From NCBI GenBank assembly GCA_964548955.1, contig CAZJTP010000005.1:1-51039 (forward strand): DNA of 51,039 bases, given 5' to 3'. This document shows positions 1 to 8,596 of the stretch, piece after piece. The position numbers were made by a program, and so were the translations under genes. The number at the start of each line of letters is the position of its first letter. The first letter of the stretch is position 1. This DNA is from GCA-020344555 sp964548955. Lineage in GTDB: Bacteria > Planctomycetota > Phycisphaerae > UBA1845. The notes below the pieces were generated by a model, which was given only the letters and a program-made list of their open reading frames with translations, searched no databases and had not been told where the DNA came from.

Positions 1-3000
1 TCGCGCGGTGGTGCTCCGACGTTCAGCGACGTACCAACCACCTCGCTGCTGGCGTTGACGGCGGTAGCTTCGCTGTCGTCGCGGTCGGTGAGGGTGCCCA
101 GATCAGTCAGGCTACCGTCATAGAAGAACGCCGCTCGGTCGCCGCCGCCTTTGTTCGACCATCCAACGACTTCGCCAGCGCTGTTGATTCCCAAGGACTC
201 CGCGACGCTGCCGCCGGCGAAGGTGCCTATGGACGTGAACGCACAGGTCTCGCAGAGCCAGGCATCAGTGTCGCCGGTAGCGGAATCCTCGTCGTAGCCG
301 GCGATCTGTTCGGAATCGTTGATTGAAAAACCGTAGCTGCGCTCTTCGCCGACTGTTCCTAAGTCAATGACCTTATACGTCGCCGCCAGGGCCTGGACAT
401 CCGCAACGGCCAGACCGTCGTCATAGATTCGAATATCGTCCAGCAAACCCCCGTAGTACCGCCAGGGATCGGCATCGGTTCGCCTTGCGAATTCGATGTT
501 CGTGGTTGGATTGAAGGCGTCGCCACCGCGTGTCGCATCCGAGGCTCGTTGTGTTCCGTTCAGGTAGACCTTGCTGCCCGTCGCCGCCTCCACGACCAAT
601 GCATAATGGTGCCACCCTGTCCCAATAATGTTGTCTGTGACGTCCAGTGCAGTGGCGACTTCCGCATCATTGGTGTCCCGGATATGCGTACGTATTATGG
701 CGGAGGGGGATGTGCCCTCGACGATCATTACGTGGACGGTGTTCGCCGCGTTCACATCGCCGTGACTGAACATGTACTGAAAATCAAAACCGGAATTGTC
801 GTCGACCTTGAACCAGAACGAGACGGAGAAGTCCGGGCCGTACGAGAAGTCGCTTGCCCACACGTAATCGTTGTTTTCGTCGAAGCTCAGTGCGCCGCAG
901 AGGTTTCCGTCGCTCCATGTTGGCCCGTTCGTCAGTGTCCCGTTGTTTGAACCTGCCGAATCCACCGCGGTCAGACCGGCCCCATCGTCGAGCTTCCAAT
1001 GGCCGACCAGATCGTCGATAAAACCCGCTTCCGCGTGGATCACGGACGAGGCCGTCCCGCTCTTGGTGGCCGTGGTCGTGATGTTCGCCGTGGCCAGGGA
1101 GATGGTCACCCTGTCGCACTGCGTAAGTGACGAGAAGTCCGCACGGAGGATATAGCTTGTCGCTGCTGTGACGTCAAACGAGGTGGAGAAGGTGATTGTC
1201 CCGGCGCCGGTGTTGACCACGCCGGCCCCGCCGACCGCGGTTGACTCGCCGCCGTCGATGTCACCGCTGTCGTCGCTGTCCACGATGATTTCGATACCGC
1301 CCCAGTCGCCGTTGCTCAGGGCGGCAATATCGGAAAGATTGAAGACGAGCTGGGTTACCGTAACTGTGCTTCCCGCCGGGTTCAGTTCGAAGGCGAACAG
1401 TTCGGCGTTGGTTTCACCGCCCGAGCCGCTGAAAGCGTTCGACTCCTGACCGGCAGTGTGATCGGAGAGGGTCAGATAGCTCTGCTCCAGGTGTACCACG
1501 GAGGTGGCGAACCCGCTCTTGGAGGCTGTGGTCGTGATGTTGGCCGTGGTCAAGTCGATGGTGACGGTGTCCCCATCGGACAGCGAGGCGAAGTCCGCTC
1601 GCAGAATGTAGCTTGTCACCGCGGTGACATCGAAGGAGGTGGAGAAGGTGATGGTGCCGCCGGCTGTGTTGACCACACCGGCTCCGCCGACGGCGGTTGA
1701 CTCGCCGCTGATGTCGCCATCATCATTGTCATCGACGATGATCTCGACGCCGGCCCAGTCGCCATCCCCCAGACCGGAGATAGCGGAAAGGGAAAAGACC
1801 AACTGCGTGACCGTGATCGTATCCCCCGCAGAGTCCAGCTCGAAGGCGAAAAGTTCGGCGTTGGTCTCGCTGCCCGATTGAGTGAAGGCGTCCGACTCCT
1901 GACCGGCGGTGTGGTCGGAGAGGGTCAGGTAGCTCTGCTCCTCGTGGTCCACGGACGTGGTGGAACCGCTTAAGCAGGCTGTCGTCGTGATGTTGGCCGT
2001 GGTCAACGCGACGGTCACCGTATCCCCCTGCGACAGTGACGCGAAGTCGGCGCGGAGGATGTAGCTGGTGGCCGCAGTGACACTGATGGCCGTAGAGAAC
2101 GTAATGGTCCCGGCGCCGGTATTGACCACACCGGCGCCGCCAACGCCAGTGGACTCGGCGCCGTCGATGTCCCCGCTGTCGTCACTGTCCACGATGATTT
2201 CGATGCCACCCCAGTCGCCGTCCGTCAGAGCCACAATGTCGGAAAGCGTGAAGACGAGCTGAGTCACCGAGACTGTGTCTGCCTCCGGGTCCAACTCAAA
2301 GGCGAAGAGTTCGGCGTCCGTCTCGCTGCCCGATTCGCTGAAGGCGTCCGTCTCCTGACCCGTCGTGTGATTGGCGAGCGTTAAGACTCCCTCACCGCTG
2401 TTCAGAACGGCGCTGATAATGGCAAGGCGATGTGTGATACTCCAGCTAGCGGTCGGATTCTGCGTGCTGGCGGTCGTGGCGTCTCTTTGGACAGAGGCGT
2501 TGGAATGGTCGCCAACGGGCCCATCCTGCTCGAGCTGTTCCGTGTAGCCACCCGGGGCAGTGTTATTGGCGGGGTTTGCTGTTACTGTCACGTAGACAAG
2601 CCTGTCGCAGATTCCGACGCTCACGTTGCCGGCCTGGATCGAGCTGGCCGACGTGTTGGTGTTGGAGGCGCTGTCCGCGATGGGCGTGGTCTGGTCCACA
2701 TTCTCATACGTAGCGGCCTGGACCATGATCTCGCCATTGGGGGTGTTTGGCGCCTGGTCCCAGTTGATGCTCAGGGCATTGCCGACCATGTTCCCGATCG
2801 CCGTTTCGTCGAGGTAGCCGAGCCAGAGAAAGTTGTGGAAGCTGCCGGCGGACCCGACGACGATCCCATCTGCGCTCTGAATCGCGGTCAGAGTCTGTCC
2901 GCCCAAAGAGACTTGATTCACATTCGCGACCGGATTGGTACTACTCTCTGCGGTTATCAGAATCAAAGCGATACGATTGGAGCCTGCACCGGGCGTGTAG

Positions 3001-3197
3001 TTGAAGCCGTTGGTCTCGAATTGAGTCTCACCTGACCAACTGCCGACCAGGTCGACAGCGGCCTGCGCTTGCCGAAGACCCAAGAACGGAAGGTCAAGAA
3101 CCAGCGCCAGCCCACAGAGGAACCACAAGAAGCGGAATGACCGAATCCGATGACTGCGTGTCGACCGACGGTGACCGACTCCGTTCGACATTCTCAT
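1..3197 (-). CDS. Modular secreted surface protein (repeats, LamG, HAF), C-terminus cut by window edge
   Basis: The frame is open from ATG 3197 to the window edge (1065 codons, no stop), so the C-terminus is missing. An AGAGGAAG Shine-Dalgarno lies just upstream of the ATG; a second ATG is at 3191. Residues 1-46 form a long basic signal peptide ending AQA. Residues about 47-268 are a beta-rich domain. Residues about 270-722 are three tandem repeats of about 151 aa, each starting LTL(A/S)(N/D)HT(T/A)GQE and containing an Asp-rich loop (DSDDSGDIDG) followed by GGAGVVNT. Residues about 725-925 resemble a LamG/concanavalin-like domain (LVGHWKLDDGAG, then WHHYALVV). From about 930, GxSINxxxxIAGY and GINSAGEVVGWS match HAF extracellular repeats. 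Expected location is outside the cell or on its surface. The ligand is unknown; LamG folds often bind glycans or proteins. Confidence 0.82.
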   Translation of the reverse strand, partial: MRMSNGVGHRRSTRSHRIRSFRFLWFLCGLALVLDLPFLGLRQAQAAVDLVGSWSGETQFETNGFNYTPGAGSNRIALILITAESSTNPVANVNQVSLGGQTLTAIQSADGIVVGSAGSFHNFLWLGYLDETAIGNMVGNALSINWDQAPNTPNGEIMVQAATYENVDQTTPIADSASNTNTSASSIQAGNVSVGICDRLVYVTVTANPANNTAPGGYTEQLEQDGPVGDHSNASVQRDATTASTQNPTASWSITHRLAIISAVLNSGEGVLTLANHTTGQETDAFSESGSETDAELFAFELDPEADTVSVTQLVFTLSDIVALTDGDWGGIEIIVDSDDSGDIDGAESTGVGGAGVVNTGAGTITFSTAISVTAATSYILRADFASLSQGDTVTVALTTANITTTACLSGSTTSVDHEEQSYLTLSDHTAGQESDAFTQSGSETNAELFAFELDSAGDTITVTQLVFSLSAISGLGDGDWAGVEIIVDDNDDGDISGESTAVGGAGVVNTAGGTITFSTSFDVTAVTSYILRADFASLSDGDTVTIDLTTANITTTASKSGFATSVVHLEQSYLTLSDHTAGQESNAFSGSGGETNAELFAFELNPAGSTVTVTQLVFNLSDIAALSNGDWGGIEIIVDSDDSGDIDGGESTAVGGAGVVNTGAGTITFSTSFDVTAATSYILRADFSSLTQCDRVTISLATANITTTATKSGTASSVIHAEAGFIDDLVGHWKLDDGAGLTAVDSAGSNNGTLTNGPTWSDGNLCGALSFDENNDYVWASDFSYGPDFSVSFWFKVDDNSGFDFQYMFSHGDVNAANTVHVMIVEGTSPSAIIRTHIRDTNDAEVATALDVTDNIIGTGWHHYALVVEAATGSKVYLNGTQRASDATRGGDAFNPTTNIEFARRTDADPWRYYGGLLDDIRIYDDGLAVADVQALAATYKVIDLGTVGEERSYGFSINDSEQIAGYDEDSATGDTDAWLCETCAFTSIGTFAGGSVAESLGINSAGEVVGWSNKGGGDRAAFFYDGSLTDLGTLTDRDDSEATAVNASSEVVGTSLNVGAPPR
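1030..2388 (-). repeat. Three tandem 453-456-nt coding repeats
   Basis: The coding sequence contains three direct repeats with boundaries near 2388, 1933, 1480 and 1030. The same string (GTGTGRTYGGMGAG region) recurs at 2365, 1909 and 1456, giving periods of 456 and 453 nt. Copies 2 and 3 are closer to each other at the DNA level than either is to copy 1. Each encodes one about 151-residue beta-type module. The similarity is long enough to allow recombination and assembly collapse. Confidence 0.85.
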
Positions 3198-3600
3198 ATC
3201 GTCTTCCTCTGTAAACGCGCAGGTTGCCAAGGCCGACAACCCTGGGTCTGCCGGTGCCCATGATCTCCCCGAGGTCGTCATCAGCGCAGCCGTGGGTCCG
3301 ATATTGGCCTGTGGCGCTTGTACTATCGGCTGATTAGATCGGAAGCCGCATTTTTTCAGACCATAAGCGGTACCGCGCAGACGTGCCCCAGCGTGATTCC
3401 CACCCTTGAAGGCTCCGACGTGGTCGAAGGTTGCGGTCTTGGCGGTGGACCGAGAATCACTCGCTGGACCAAGAATCCCTTCTCGGTCCACTTGGCAATG
3501 GACGGTATGGTGCGAGAAGGGATTCTCGCACCAGCGGATCCTCGCACCAGCGAATCTACCACTTTGATAACAAGTGTTGCAGCCCAAGCGCTGCGGCGAG
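3198..3600. other. Intergenic region with nested inverted and direct repeats
   Basis: This is the 403-bp gap between two minus-strand genes: the stop of the membrane protein at 3601 and the start of the surface protein at 3197. It should carry the end of the first transcript and the promoter of the second. No convincing ORF is present. Its visible structure is the inverted repeat at 3472-3526 followed by two adjacent imperfect copies of a 16-bp CTCGCACCAGCG-type unit at about 3525-3557. No clear sigma-70 promoter was found upstream of the surface gene. Confidence 0.6.
3472..3526. repeat. 14-bp perfect inverted repeat enclosing a smaller palindrome
   Basis: AGAATCCCTTCTCG at 3472-3485 is the exact reverse complement of CGAGAAGGGATTCT at 3513-3526. 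The 27-nt interval contains a second short palindrome, GTCCA-N8-TGGAC, directly after the left arm, so the whole could fold as a branched hairpin. It lies downstream of the minus-strand membrane-protein gene. There is no T-run on either side, so it is not a canonical intrinsic terminator. It could be a protein-binding site or an mRNA 3' stabiliser. Confidence 0.6.
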
Positions 3601-5085
3601 TCAATCCTCGTTCTTTCCCGTGTCGTCTTGGTTTTTTTCCGTATCGAAGTGCTGGTCAGGTTCGTCCGTCGGCGCATCGCCGCCGGGGATGTCTTCCACT
3701 GTCGGCAACGACGTGTCACCTTGAGTCTGCGACGATGGGGCCTCCAAGGCGGTGGTCTGTGAACCGGCTGTGGCGCCGGTGAACTCGCCCGGTTCCTCTT
3801 CCTCTTCCATGTAAACATCTTCGAGGTCGGTGCCGTCCACGTCGCGCCGCAGGAGGTAGTAGATCACCGTGCTGCCCGAGAAGTAGAACGAGGCGAGAAA
3901 CGACCACATCAAACCGATCGCAAGCAGGACATAAAAACCGATCAGGACGGCCGAGAAATACTCATACCACGCAAGGCTGCTCCAATCAGGCAACAGGTAC
4001 AGTGTGTTCGGTCCGCCCAGCGGCCAGAGCAGTTCGAGCTTTTGCACGGCCTCACCTTCACCTCCGCGATTCCACCAGCCAAACGGTGAGGTCCCAAAGC
4101 CGACGACCACCCGCGTGGTAGTAAGCATGAAGAACACAAACAGGTTCACGAACACCCAGCAGATACTCGCAAACACGATTGCGATGATTGCGTACAGAAC
4201 CGTCTTCCACGGCTTGGACAGCGGATAGGACAGACCGCGCGAGAAAGCGTCAAAGGCATCGGAGCCTTCGGCCGCAACCGCAGGCCAGAACAGACTCCCA
4301 CCTACCAGCAGACCGATCCAGAGGATCGCTATGACAAACCCACCAAAGATGGCCAGGCCGAACAGAAGCCCGCCGACCAGATCACCGAAGATCGGCACGC
4401 GCAGCAGCATCCCACCAATCACAAGGACGATGGCGGTGATGAGGATTAATATGAGCGGGATGCACGGGGCAAAAAAGAATCCGCCGAAGAGTTTCTCCCA
4501 CCCGTATGACAGCGCCTGTCGCATCGTCAGCTTTTCATCGCGGGCGAATTGCACGGCGGCGATCCGACATATCGCGCCACCCGCGCAGGACCAGATCAGA
4601 AGCGCGCCGAGCGCAAAGAAGATGAAATAGACGGTGTGGTGCCTGGACAGCCACCACACGCCTCTGATCATGCCGGCGAAGTTCCTGAGCGGTTGGGCGC
4701 GCGAGTGCGACTCCACGTAGTTCCCCACGGGTGTTCCCGCGGCGACCGACGCCGCAGGTACCGAGGAACCGAGCAGACCCAAGACGCACCGCCGCTCATA
4801 CTCTCGCCATACTTCGAAGATGCCGTGGTCACCCGTCAGCTCCTCGTACGGCTGATCCAGTTCACGTTCCCGGACAAACCGGGTGATTGCTTCCTCGTGG
4901 ACACCCCCGCCCGTCTTCCAGATCGCATCGAGTACCATCCCTAGCACGAACGTCAGGATAATGGCGATCAGGCCAATACCCAGCTTGGCGGGATGAACCG
5001 CCATCCCGAGCGTCCGAAAGATGTGCAGCAATCCACTGGCCTCAAGCCATCCGATCCGGTTCGATGCCTGCGAGTCCTCTGCCAT
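3601..5085 (-). CDS. Polytopic inner-membrane protein with acidic C-terminal tail
   Basis: 494 aa; ATG 5085 is preceded by AAGGAG at good spacing. About six hydrophobic stretches are visible: 35-53, 151-172, 204-228, 234-268 (probably two passes), 295-321 and 374-411. A soluble segment of about 95 residues lies between the first and second. The motif EGSDAFDAFSRGLSY (about 273-287) sits between membrane passes, and similar phrases occur in other planctomycete membrane proteins I recall. The last 70 residues are hydrophilic and acidic, with a run of five Glu (EEEEEPGEF), and are probably disordered in the cytoplasm. I do not recognise a characterised family and infer no function. The gene stands alone, divergent from the RNA locus at 5372. 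Confidence 0.8.
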   Translation of the reverse strand: MAEDSQASNRIGWLEASGLLHIFRTLGMAVHPAKLGIGLIAIILTFVLGMVLDAIWKTGGGVHEEAITRFVRERELDQPYEELTGDHGIFEVWREYERRCVLGLLGSSVPAASVAAGTPVGNYVESHSRAQPLRNFAGMIRGVWWLSRHHTVYFIFFALGALLIWSCAGGAICRIAAVQFARDEKLTMRQALSYGWEKLFGGFFFAPCIPLILILITAIVLVIGGMLLRVPIFGDLVGGLLFGLAIFGGFVIAILWIGLLVGGSLFWPAVAAEGSDAFDAFSRGLSYPLSKPWKTVLYAIIAIVFASICWVFVNLFVFFMLTTTRVVVGFGTSPFGWWNRGGEGEAVQKLELLWPLGGPNTLYLLPDWSSLAWYEYFSAVLIGFYVLLAIGLMWSFLASFYFSGSTVIYYLLRRDVDGTDLEDVYMEEEEEPGEFTGATAGSQTTALEAPSSQTQGDTSLPTVEDIPGGDAPTDEPDQHFDTEKNQDDTGKNED

Positions 5086-5339
5086 GACGTGCTCCTTGCA
5101 ATTCGAAGTCGCCGGTAAAGCCCGGCAGGTATTCGATTCACCCTGTCATCTGTGATGTCCGCGAAAGCGGATCAAGAGGCAACCCGCCACCACCAGGGCA
5201 CAAGACCGCGAATCCCGGGTCGTCGGCGGATGGCGGGCATCATTATAATTGGCCTGACCTTCCGGGCAATGCGCCTATTTTAATTGCCTGTCGCCAGGGT
5301 ACTTAGCACTTTCGGCGGTTTGCCGACCACGTTTATTCC

Positions 5340-5368
5340 TTCCATGCTCGGACTCCGGGTGCTATAAT
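5340..5368 (+). promoter_or_regulatory. Promoter of the putative 6S RNA
   Basis: A perfect TATAAT lies at 5363-5368. With a 17-bp spacer the -35 hexamer is TTCCAT (5340-5345), a weak match. Initiation would be at about 5372-5375, exactly at the start of the terminal stem of the downstream RNA. Confidence 0.55.
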
Positions 5369-5371
5369 TAG

Positions 5372-5585
5372 GAGTGTCTGGTCGGCGTGGCTTCCGTGCT
5401 CGGCAGGGAGCTACTCGTGGCTGAACCGATAAAAGAGCCCTGAGGAGGCATTGCTCGTGAGCCAAACGACGTACCGACCCCCTTTGAGGTTGGCGGTCCA
5501 GGCTCCGGCAGGTCACCCACCTTGAGCAAAGGGTTCTGTCCATTTGCTCTCACCGGCATTGTGGCGGCCGCGCCTTTCGGACATT
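5372..5585 (+). ncRNA. ssrS: Putative 6S RNA
   Basis: A non-coding transcript of about 210 nt framed by a TATAAT box and an intrinsic terminator. The ends pair: 5375-5391 with 5567-5583 (six pairs, a 3x3 internal loop, then eight pairs, with two G-U pairs in all). Inside are two blocks that match E. coli 6S RNA in sequence and order: CTGAACCGATA at 5421-5431 (E. coli CTGAGCCGATA) and CACCTTGAGC followed by AAGGGTTC at 5518-5536 (E. coli CACCTTGAAC, AAGGGTTC). The spacing between them is 97 nt, against 95 nt by my count in E. coli. 6S RNA mimics an open promoter and sequesters housekeeping RNA polymerase in stationary phase. The assignment is by eye from recalled E. coli sequence. Another structured RNA remains possible, but no ORF explains this segment. 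Confidence 0.72.
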
Positions 5586-5591
5586 GCATGA

Positions 5592-5621
5592 GGGCTTGCG
5601 TTGCTGACGCAGGCCCTTTTT
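5592..5621 (+). terminator. Intrinsic terminator of the 6S-like RNA
   Basis: A ten-pair stem (GGGCTTGCGT 5592-5601 with ACGCAGGCCC 5607-5616, including one G-U), a 5-nt loop and then five T residues. It lies 90 bp before the GlmU-like gene, so it should separate the RNA from that gene. Confidence 0.85.
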
Positions 5622-5711
5622 CGTACACCCCGGCGTGCCGTCCCAATACCGACACAACATCCATGCGAATCCCAGCGTGCAATCGACGATCTTCTCGTTA
5701 TACTGCTGCCC

Positions 5712-6944
5712 ATGAAGAAAAAGCTCCTGCTCTTTGAAGATGAAGGTGTCGCCAATCTGCTTCCGCTGGTGTTCTGGCGGTCGGTATTCGAGTTGCAGAT
5801 CGGGCGTAAGATCGTGCTGGATCGAACCGTCCAACGACTCGGCTTGCCGGTGGCGGGTGTTTGGACGCGCGACTGGATCGCCCGCGTCGCGGCGCAGCGA
5901 TGCGGCGCCCCGGCCAATCAGCCGACTCCAAAGACAGCGCTTTTGGTCAATGGTCGATGGATATTCGACGAAGCAGTCAAGTTTCCCAAGGCACCGTGCG
6001 TTGGTGTCGTGGACTCCGACATCGCATACATCGTCTGTGACGCCAAGCTCGCCGGCCGCCTTAGGCCAAGTGATCTGCTTGATACCGCTCGCCGGGAAGC
6101 GGCGTTGGAGGGTGTCGCGCGGCATCCGGCGACCGGCCGCTTTCTCACGTATCCCTGGGAGATCATCAGCGACCTGCCAAAACTACTGGAAAGCGACTGG
6201 CAAGTGGGCGATGCTTCGATTGAGAGCGAACTCGACGAGCACCTCGTGCTGGAAAGCCGCGATCGGATTCATGTCGGTGAGCGCACAAGGATCCACCCAA
6301 CGGCGTTGATCAACACCACCGAAGGACCCGTCTACATCAGCCATGACGTGCAGATCGGCGCCTATTGCATCATCGATGGGCCCGCCTACATCGGGCCATG
6401 CACGCAGATTCTTCCGCACGCCTGGCTACATGGGGGCAACGCCATCGGCCCCGTGTGCAGGATCGGCGGCGAAGTCCACCGTTGCGTGATTCACGCATAT
6501 ACCAACAAATACCACACTGGCTTTCTGGGCCACGCTTACGTCGGTAGCTGGGTGAACATCGGCGCGGGCGCAAACAATTCCAATCTCAAAAACACCTACG
6601 GAAAGATTCGCGTGCCAATCAATGGTACGAACATCGAGACCGGGCTGCAGTTTTTCGGCGCGATCATCGCCGATCACGCGAAGCTCGGCATCAACGCGAC
6701 GATCCCGACCGGCGCAGTGATTGGTCTGAGTGCGAGCATCGCCGCGAGCCGCGCGATCCCAAGGTACATCCCCTCCTTCAGTTGGGTGACCGACGATGAG
6801 CTGAGTGCAGGTGATCCGTTGCGTCTGCTGGATGTCGCCAGCGCGGCGATGGCCCGGCGCGACGTCGACATGACTGATGATGAGGTCGAGCTGTTTCTCG
6901 ACCTCGGGACACGCGTGAGTTCCTTTGAAGCGAGTGCGCGGTAG
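5712..6944 (+). CDS. GlmU-like sugar-phosphate nucleotidyltransferase / left-handed beta-helix acyltransferase
   Basis: 410 aa from ATG 5712; the frame extends upstream to a TTG at 5601, but that lies inside the terminator. The N-terminal region (1-190) starts KKLLLFEDEG, then LLPLVFWRSVFEL, the signature of the alternative GlmU N-terminal domain known from Bacteroidetes-type bifunctional enzymes (UDP-GlcNAc diphosphorylase/glucosamine-1-phosphate N-acetyltransferase). From about residue 193 hexapeptide repeats form a left-handed beta-helix (IHPTALI, VYISHDVQIG, AYIGPCTQI, HAYVGSWVNIGAGANNSNLKN). The GAGANNSNLKN segment resembles the acetyl-CoA-binding region. The expected role is making UDP-GlcNAc or another nucleotide sugar for envelope glycans. 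No strong Shine-Dalgarno is visible. It converges on the PFK gene with an 18-bp gap and no terminator. Substrate is uncertain. Confidence 0.85.
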   Translation: MKKKLLLFEDEGVANLLPLVFWRSVFELQIGRKIVLDRTVQRLGLPVAGVWTRDWIARVAAQRCGAPANQPTPKTALLVNGRWIFDEAVKFPKAPCVGVVDSDIAYIVCDAKLAGRLRPSDLLDTARREAALEGVARHPATGRFLTYPWEIISDLPKLLESDWQVGDASIESELDEHLVLESRDRIHVGERTRIHPTALINTTEGPVYISHDVQIGAYCIIDGPAYIGPCTQILPHAWLHGGNAIGPVCRIGGEVHRCVIHAYTNKYHTGFLGHAYVGSWVNIGAGANNSNLKNTYGKIRVPINGTNIETGLQFFGAIIADHAKLGINATIPTGAVIGLSASIAASRAIPRYIPSFSWVTDDELSAGDPLRLLDVASAAMARRDVDMTDDEVELFLDLGTRVSSFEASAR

Positions 6945-6962
6945 AGCGTACAAGCCGCGCCG

Positions 6963-8354
6963 TCAATACGTCACGGCTGATATATCATCGCACTGCAGGG
7001 AGGGGCTCCCCGCCACGGGCGGATGGGCGTGCCGCAGGCGGTACATTCTGTCAATGACGGGCTCGTAGCGCTCCCTGAACTGGTGAGGCGTGAGCTTTGC
7101 CTCGGCAGCGAGTGCCCCCAGCATGGTCGGTGATTCGAAGTTTGCCTTCTCGAGTCGAATCATGTATGCCCTGGCGACGCTGTACGTGTAGCTGTCCAGA
7201 TTGACCTTGCGGATGCGCGTCCGGTTCGTCTCCGGATTAATCATGTCCTCGAAGGGCACCGGTACGAGGTTGCCGTCCTGCAGGGTCACCATCACACCCG
7301 GCGGCAGATCCCGCGTTGAGTCGAGAAGCAGGCGAACACCACCATGCCCCAGGTCGCGTGTGTAGGCCATGTCGAAGGTGGTTGGGCGGGCGCACCGCAA
7401 CTCGTACCCCAGTGTATGGCTTATGATCGTTACCTTGTCCCCACGCGATTCAAACCGCTTTTGCAGCTCGCCCTGGAGAAGCCGCGCAAGCGGTACCTCC
7501 GAGAGGCGCGGATGACCGGCTGCATCGAGCGGGACGTCCCGGCCCAGCAGGCGCGTGAGTTCCTCGCGATCGCCGAGCTTAAACGCCAATCCTTCCGCAA
7601 GGACGGCGACGCCGTCGGAGCGTCCCATGGTCCGACGCTTGAGCATCGCACCCTCAATCACGCTCGCGATTTCTGCAATCGTCGTAGACTCCGGGAACTC
7701 CTCCGGAATGAGCGTCAACGTCGCGCCGGCGGATTTGCCGATCCCCTGTGCCAAAAAGCCGGCATTGCGCCCCATCGTCACGACAATGTACCAACGCCTG
7801 GTGGTGCGCGAGTCCTCCATCAGATTGGCGACGATCTCGGAACCGATGTGCCTGGCCGTCGTGAAGCCAAATGTTGGTATGTCTCCAGGAAGCGGCAGGT
7901 CGTTGTCAATTGTCTTGGGCACGTGAACCACACGTATCCAGCCGCCGGACTCCTCTGCCACGATGCGGGCACTAAGCGCCGTGTCATCACCGCCGATCGT
8001 CAGCAGATACGTGACGTCCAACGAACGAAGGTGCTCGCACACACGAGCGGTCTTGGCCGAATCGGCATGAATGACCACGGACGTCTTGAGCTTCTCCTGA
8101 TCGAGCAGGCTCACCCGCGCGGTTCGCAGGACCGACCCACCGTCAAAGTGGATCCGGCTCATATGCCTGATCTTGAGTTCCGCCGTGTGGCTGGCGGGAT
8201 CGAACTGCTCACTCGCCAGATGAGTAAAGCCGTCATAGAATCCCAGTACCGTAAGCCCGCTGTTGATCGCTTCGATCGCAGCAGCTCCGATAACCCCGTT
8301 GATCCCGGGAGCCGGACCGCCGCCAACCACAATGCCCATGGTGGCCTGTTTCAT
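6963..8354 (-). CDS. pfp: 6-phosphofructokinase, PPi-dependent type
   Basis: 463 aa; ATG 8354 with an upstream AGAGGG. Phosphoryl-donor loop GGGPAPGING (11-20), GGDDT (121-125), PKTIDND (146-152) and MGRNAGF (194-200) are all present. Asp124 in GGDD and Lys147 in PKTIDND are the residues that mark PPi-dependent rather than ATP-dependent enzymes, which normally have Gly at both positions. It should interconvert fructose-6-phosphate plus PPi with fructose-1,6-bisphosphate plus phosphate in the cytoplasm, reversibly. At about 460 aa it is longer than bacterial ATP-PFK (about 320 aa) and fits the PPi-type or clade-X enzymes. The stop codon of a 31-codon upstream frame overlaps the start (TCATGA). 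Confidence 0.93.
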   Translation of the reverse strand: MKQATMGIVVGGGPAPGINGVIGAAAIEAINSGLTVLGFYDGFTHLASEQFDPASHTAELKIRHMSRIHFDGGSVLRTARVSLLDQEKLKTSVVIHADSAKTARVCEHLRSLDVTYLLTIGGDDTALSARIVAEESGGWIRVVHVPKTIDNDLPLPGDIPTFGFTTARHIGSEIVANLMEDSRTTRRWYIVVTMGRNAGFLAQGIGKSAGATLTLIPEEFPESTTIAEIASVIEGAMLKRRTMGRSDGVAVLAEGLAFKLGDREELTRLLGRDVPLDAAGHPRLSEVPLARLLQGELQKRFESRGDKVTIISHTLGYELRCARPTTFDMAYTRDLGHGGVRLLLDSTRDLPPGVMVTLQDGNLVPVPFEDMINPETNRTRIRKVNLDSYTYSVARAYMIRLEKANFESPTMLGALAAEAKLTPHQFRERYEPVIDRMYRLRHAHPPVAGSPSLQCDDISAVTY

Positions 8355-8511
8355 GAGTGAAACCCTCTATCATCTTGCCCTGTGTCCACCAGATTATCGG
8401 CGCGAAACCCGCCAAACGCCAATCCAGGGTCGGTTTTCACTTCCTCCATATGCGCTTGGGCCGGCGGACTGCCTGGTCTGCCCTGGGCGAAGCGGTTCCG
8501 GGATCAACATG

Positions 8512-8536
8512 GCGGTTTTCTTGACATTAAAACCGC
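8512..8536. repeat. 8-bp perfect inverted repeat with TTGACA in the loop
   Basis: GCGGTTTT (8512-8519) and AAAACCGC (8529-8536) flank a 9-nt loop containing TTGACA (8521-8526). It lies between the divergent PFK and S41 genes. The TTGACA could be a -35 element with the palindrome as an operator, but no good -10 follows at 16-18 bp. It could instead be a simple hairpin. Confidence 0.45.
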
Positions 8537-8596
8537 ATTTGAGTCGTCTACTCCGCAGGACCGGGTGACTGGGTGTCAAGGACGGGGAGTTGTGCT

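Noticed and set aside
3318..3782. 154-aa plus-strand frame over the nested repeat
   Set aside because: Runs antisense into the membrane-protein gene and contains the inverted repeats; no start signal.
5601..5711. N-terminal extension of the GlmU-like protein from TTG 5601
   Set aside because: It begins inside the loop of the intrinsic terminator and lacks homology; ATG 5712 starts the conserved sequence.
7344..8360. 338-aa plus-strand frame
   Set aside because: Antisense to phosphofructokinase, whose motifs are unambiguous on the minus strand.
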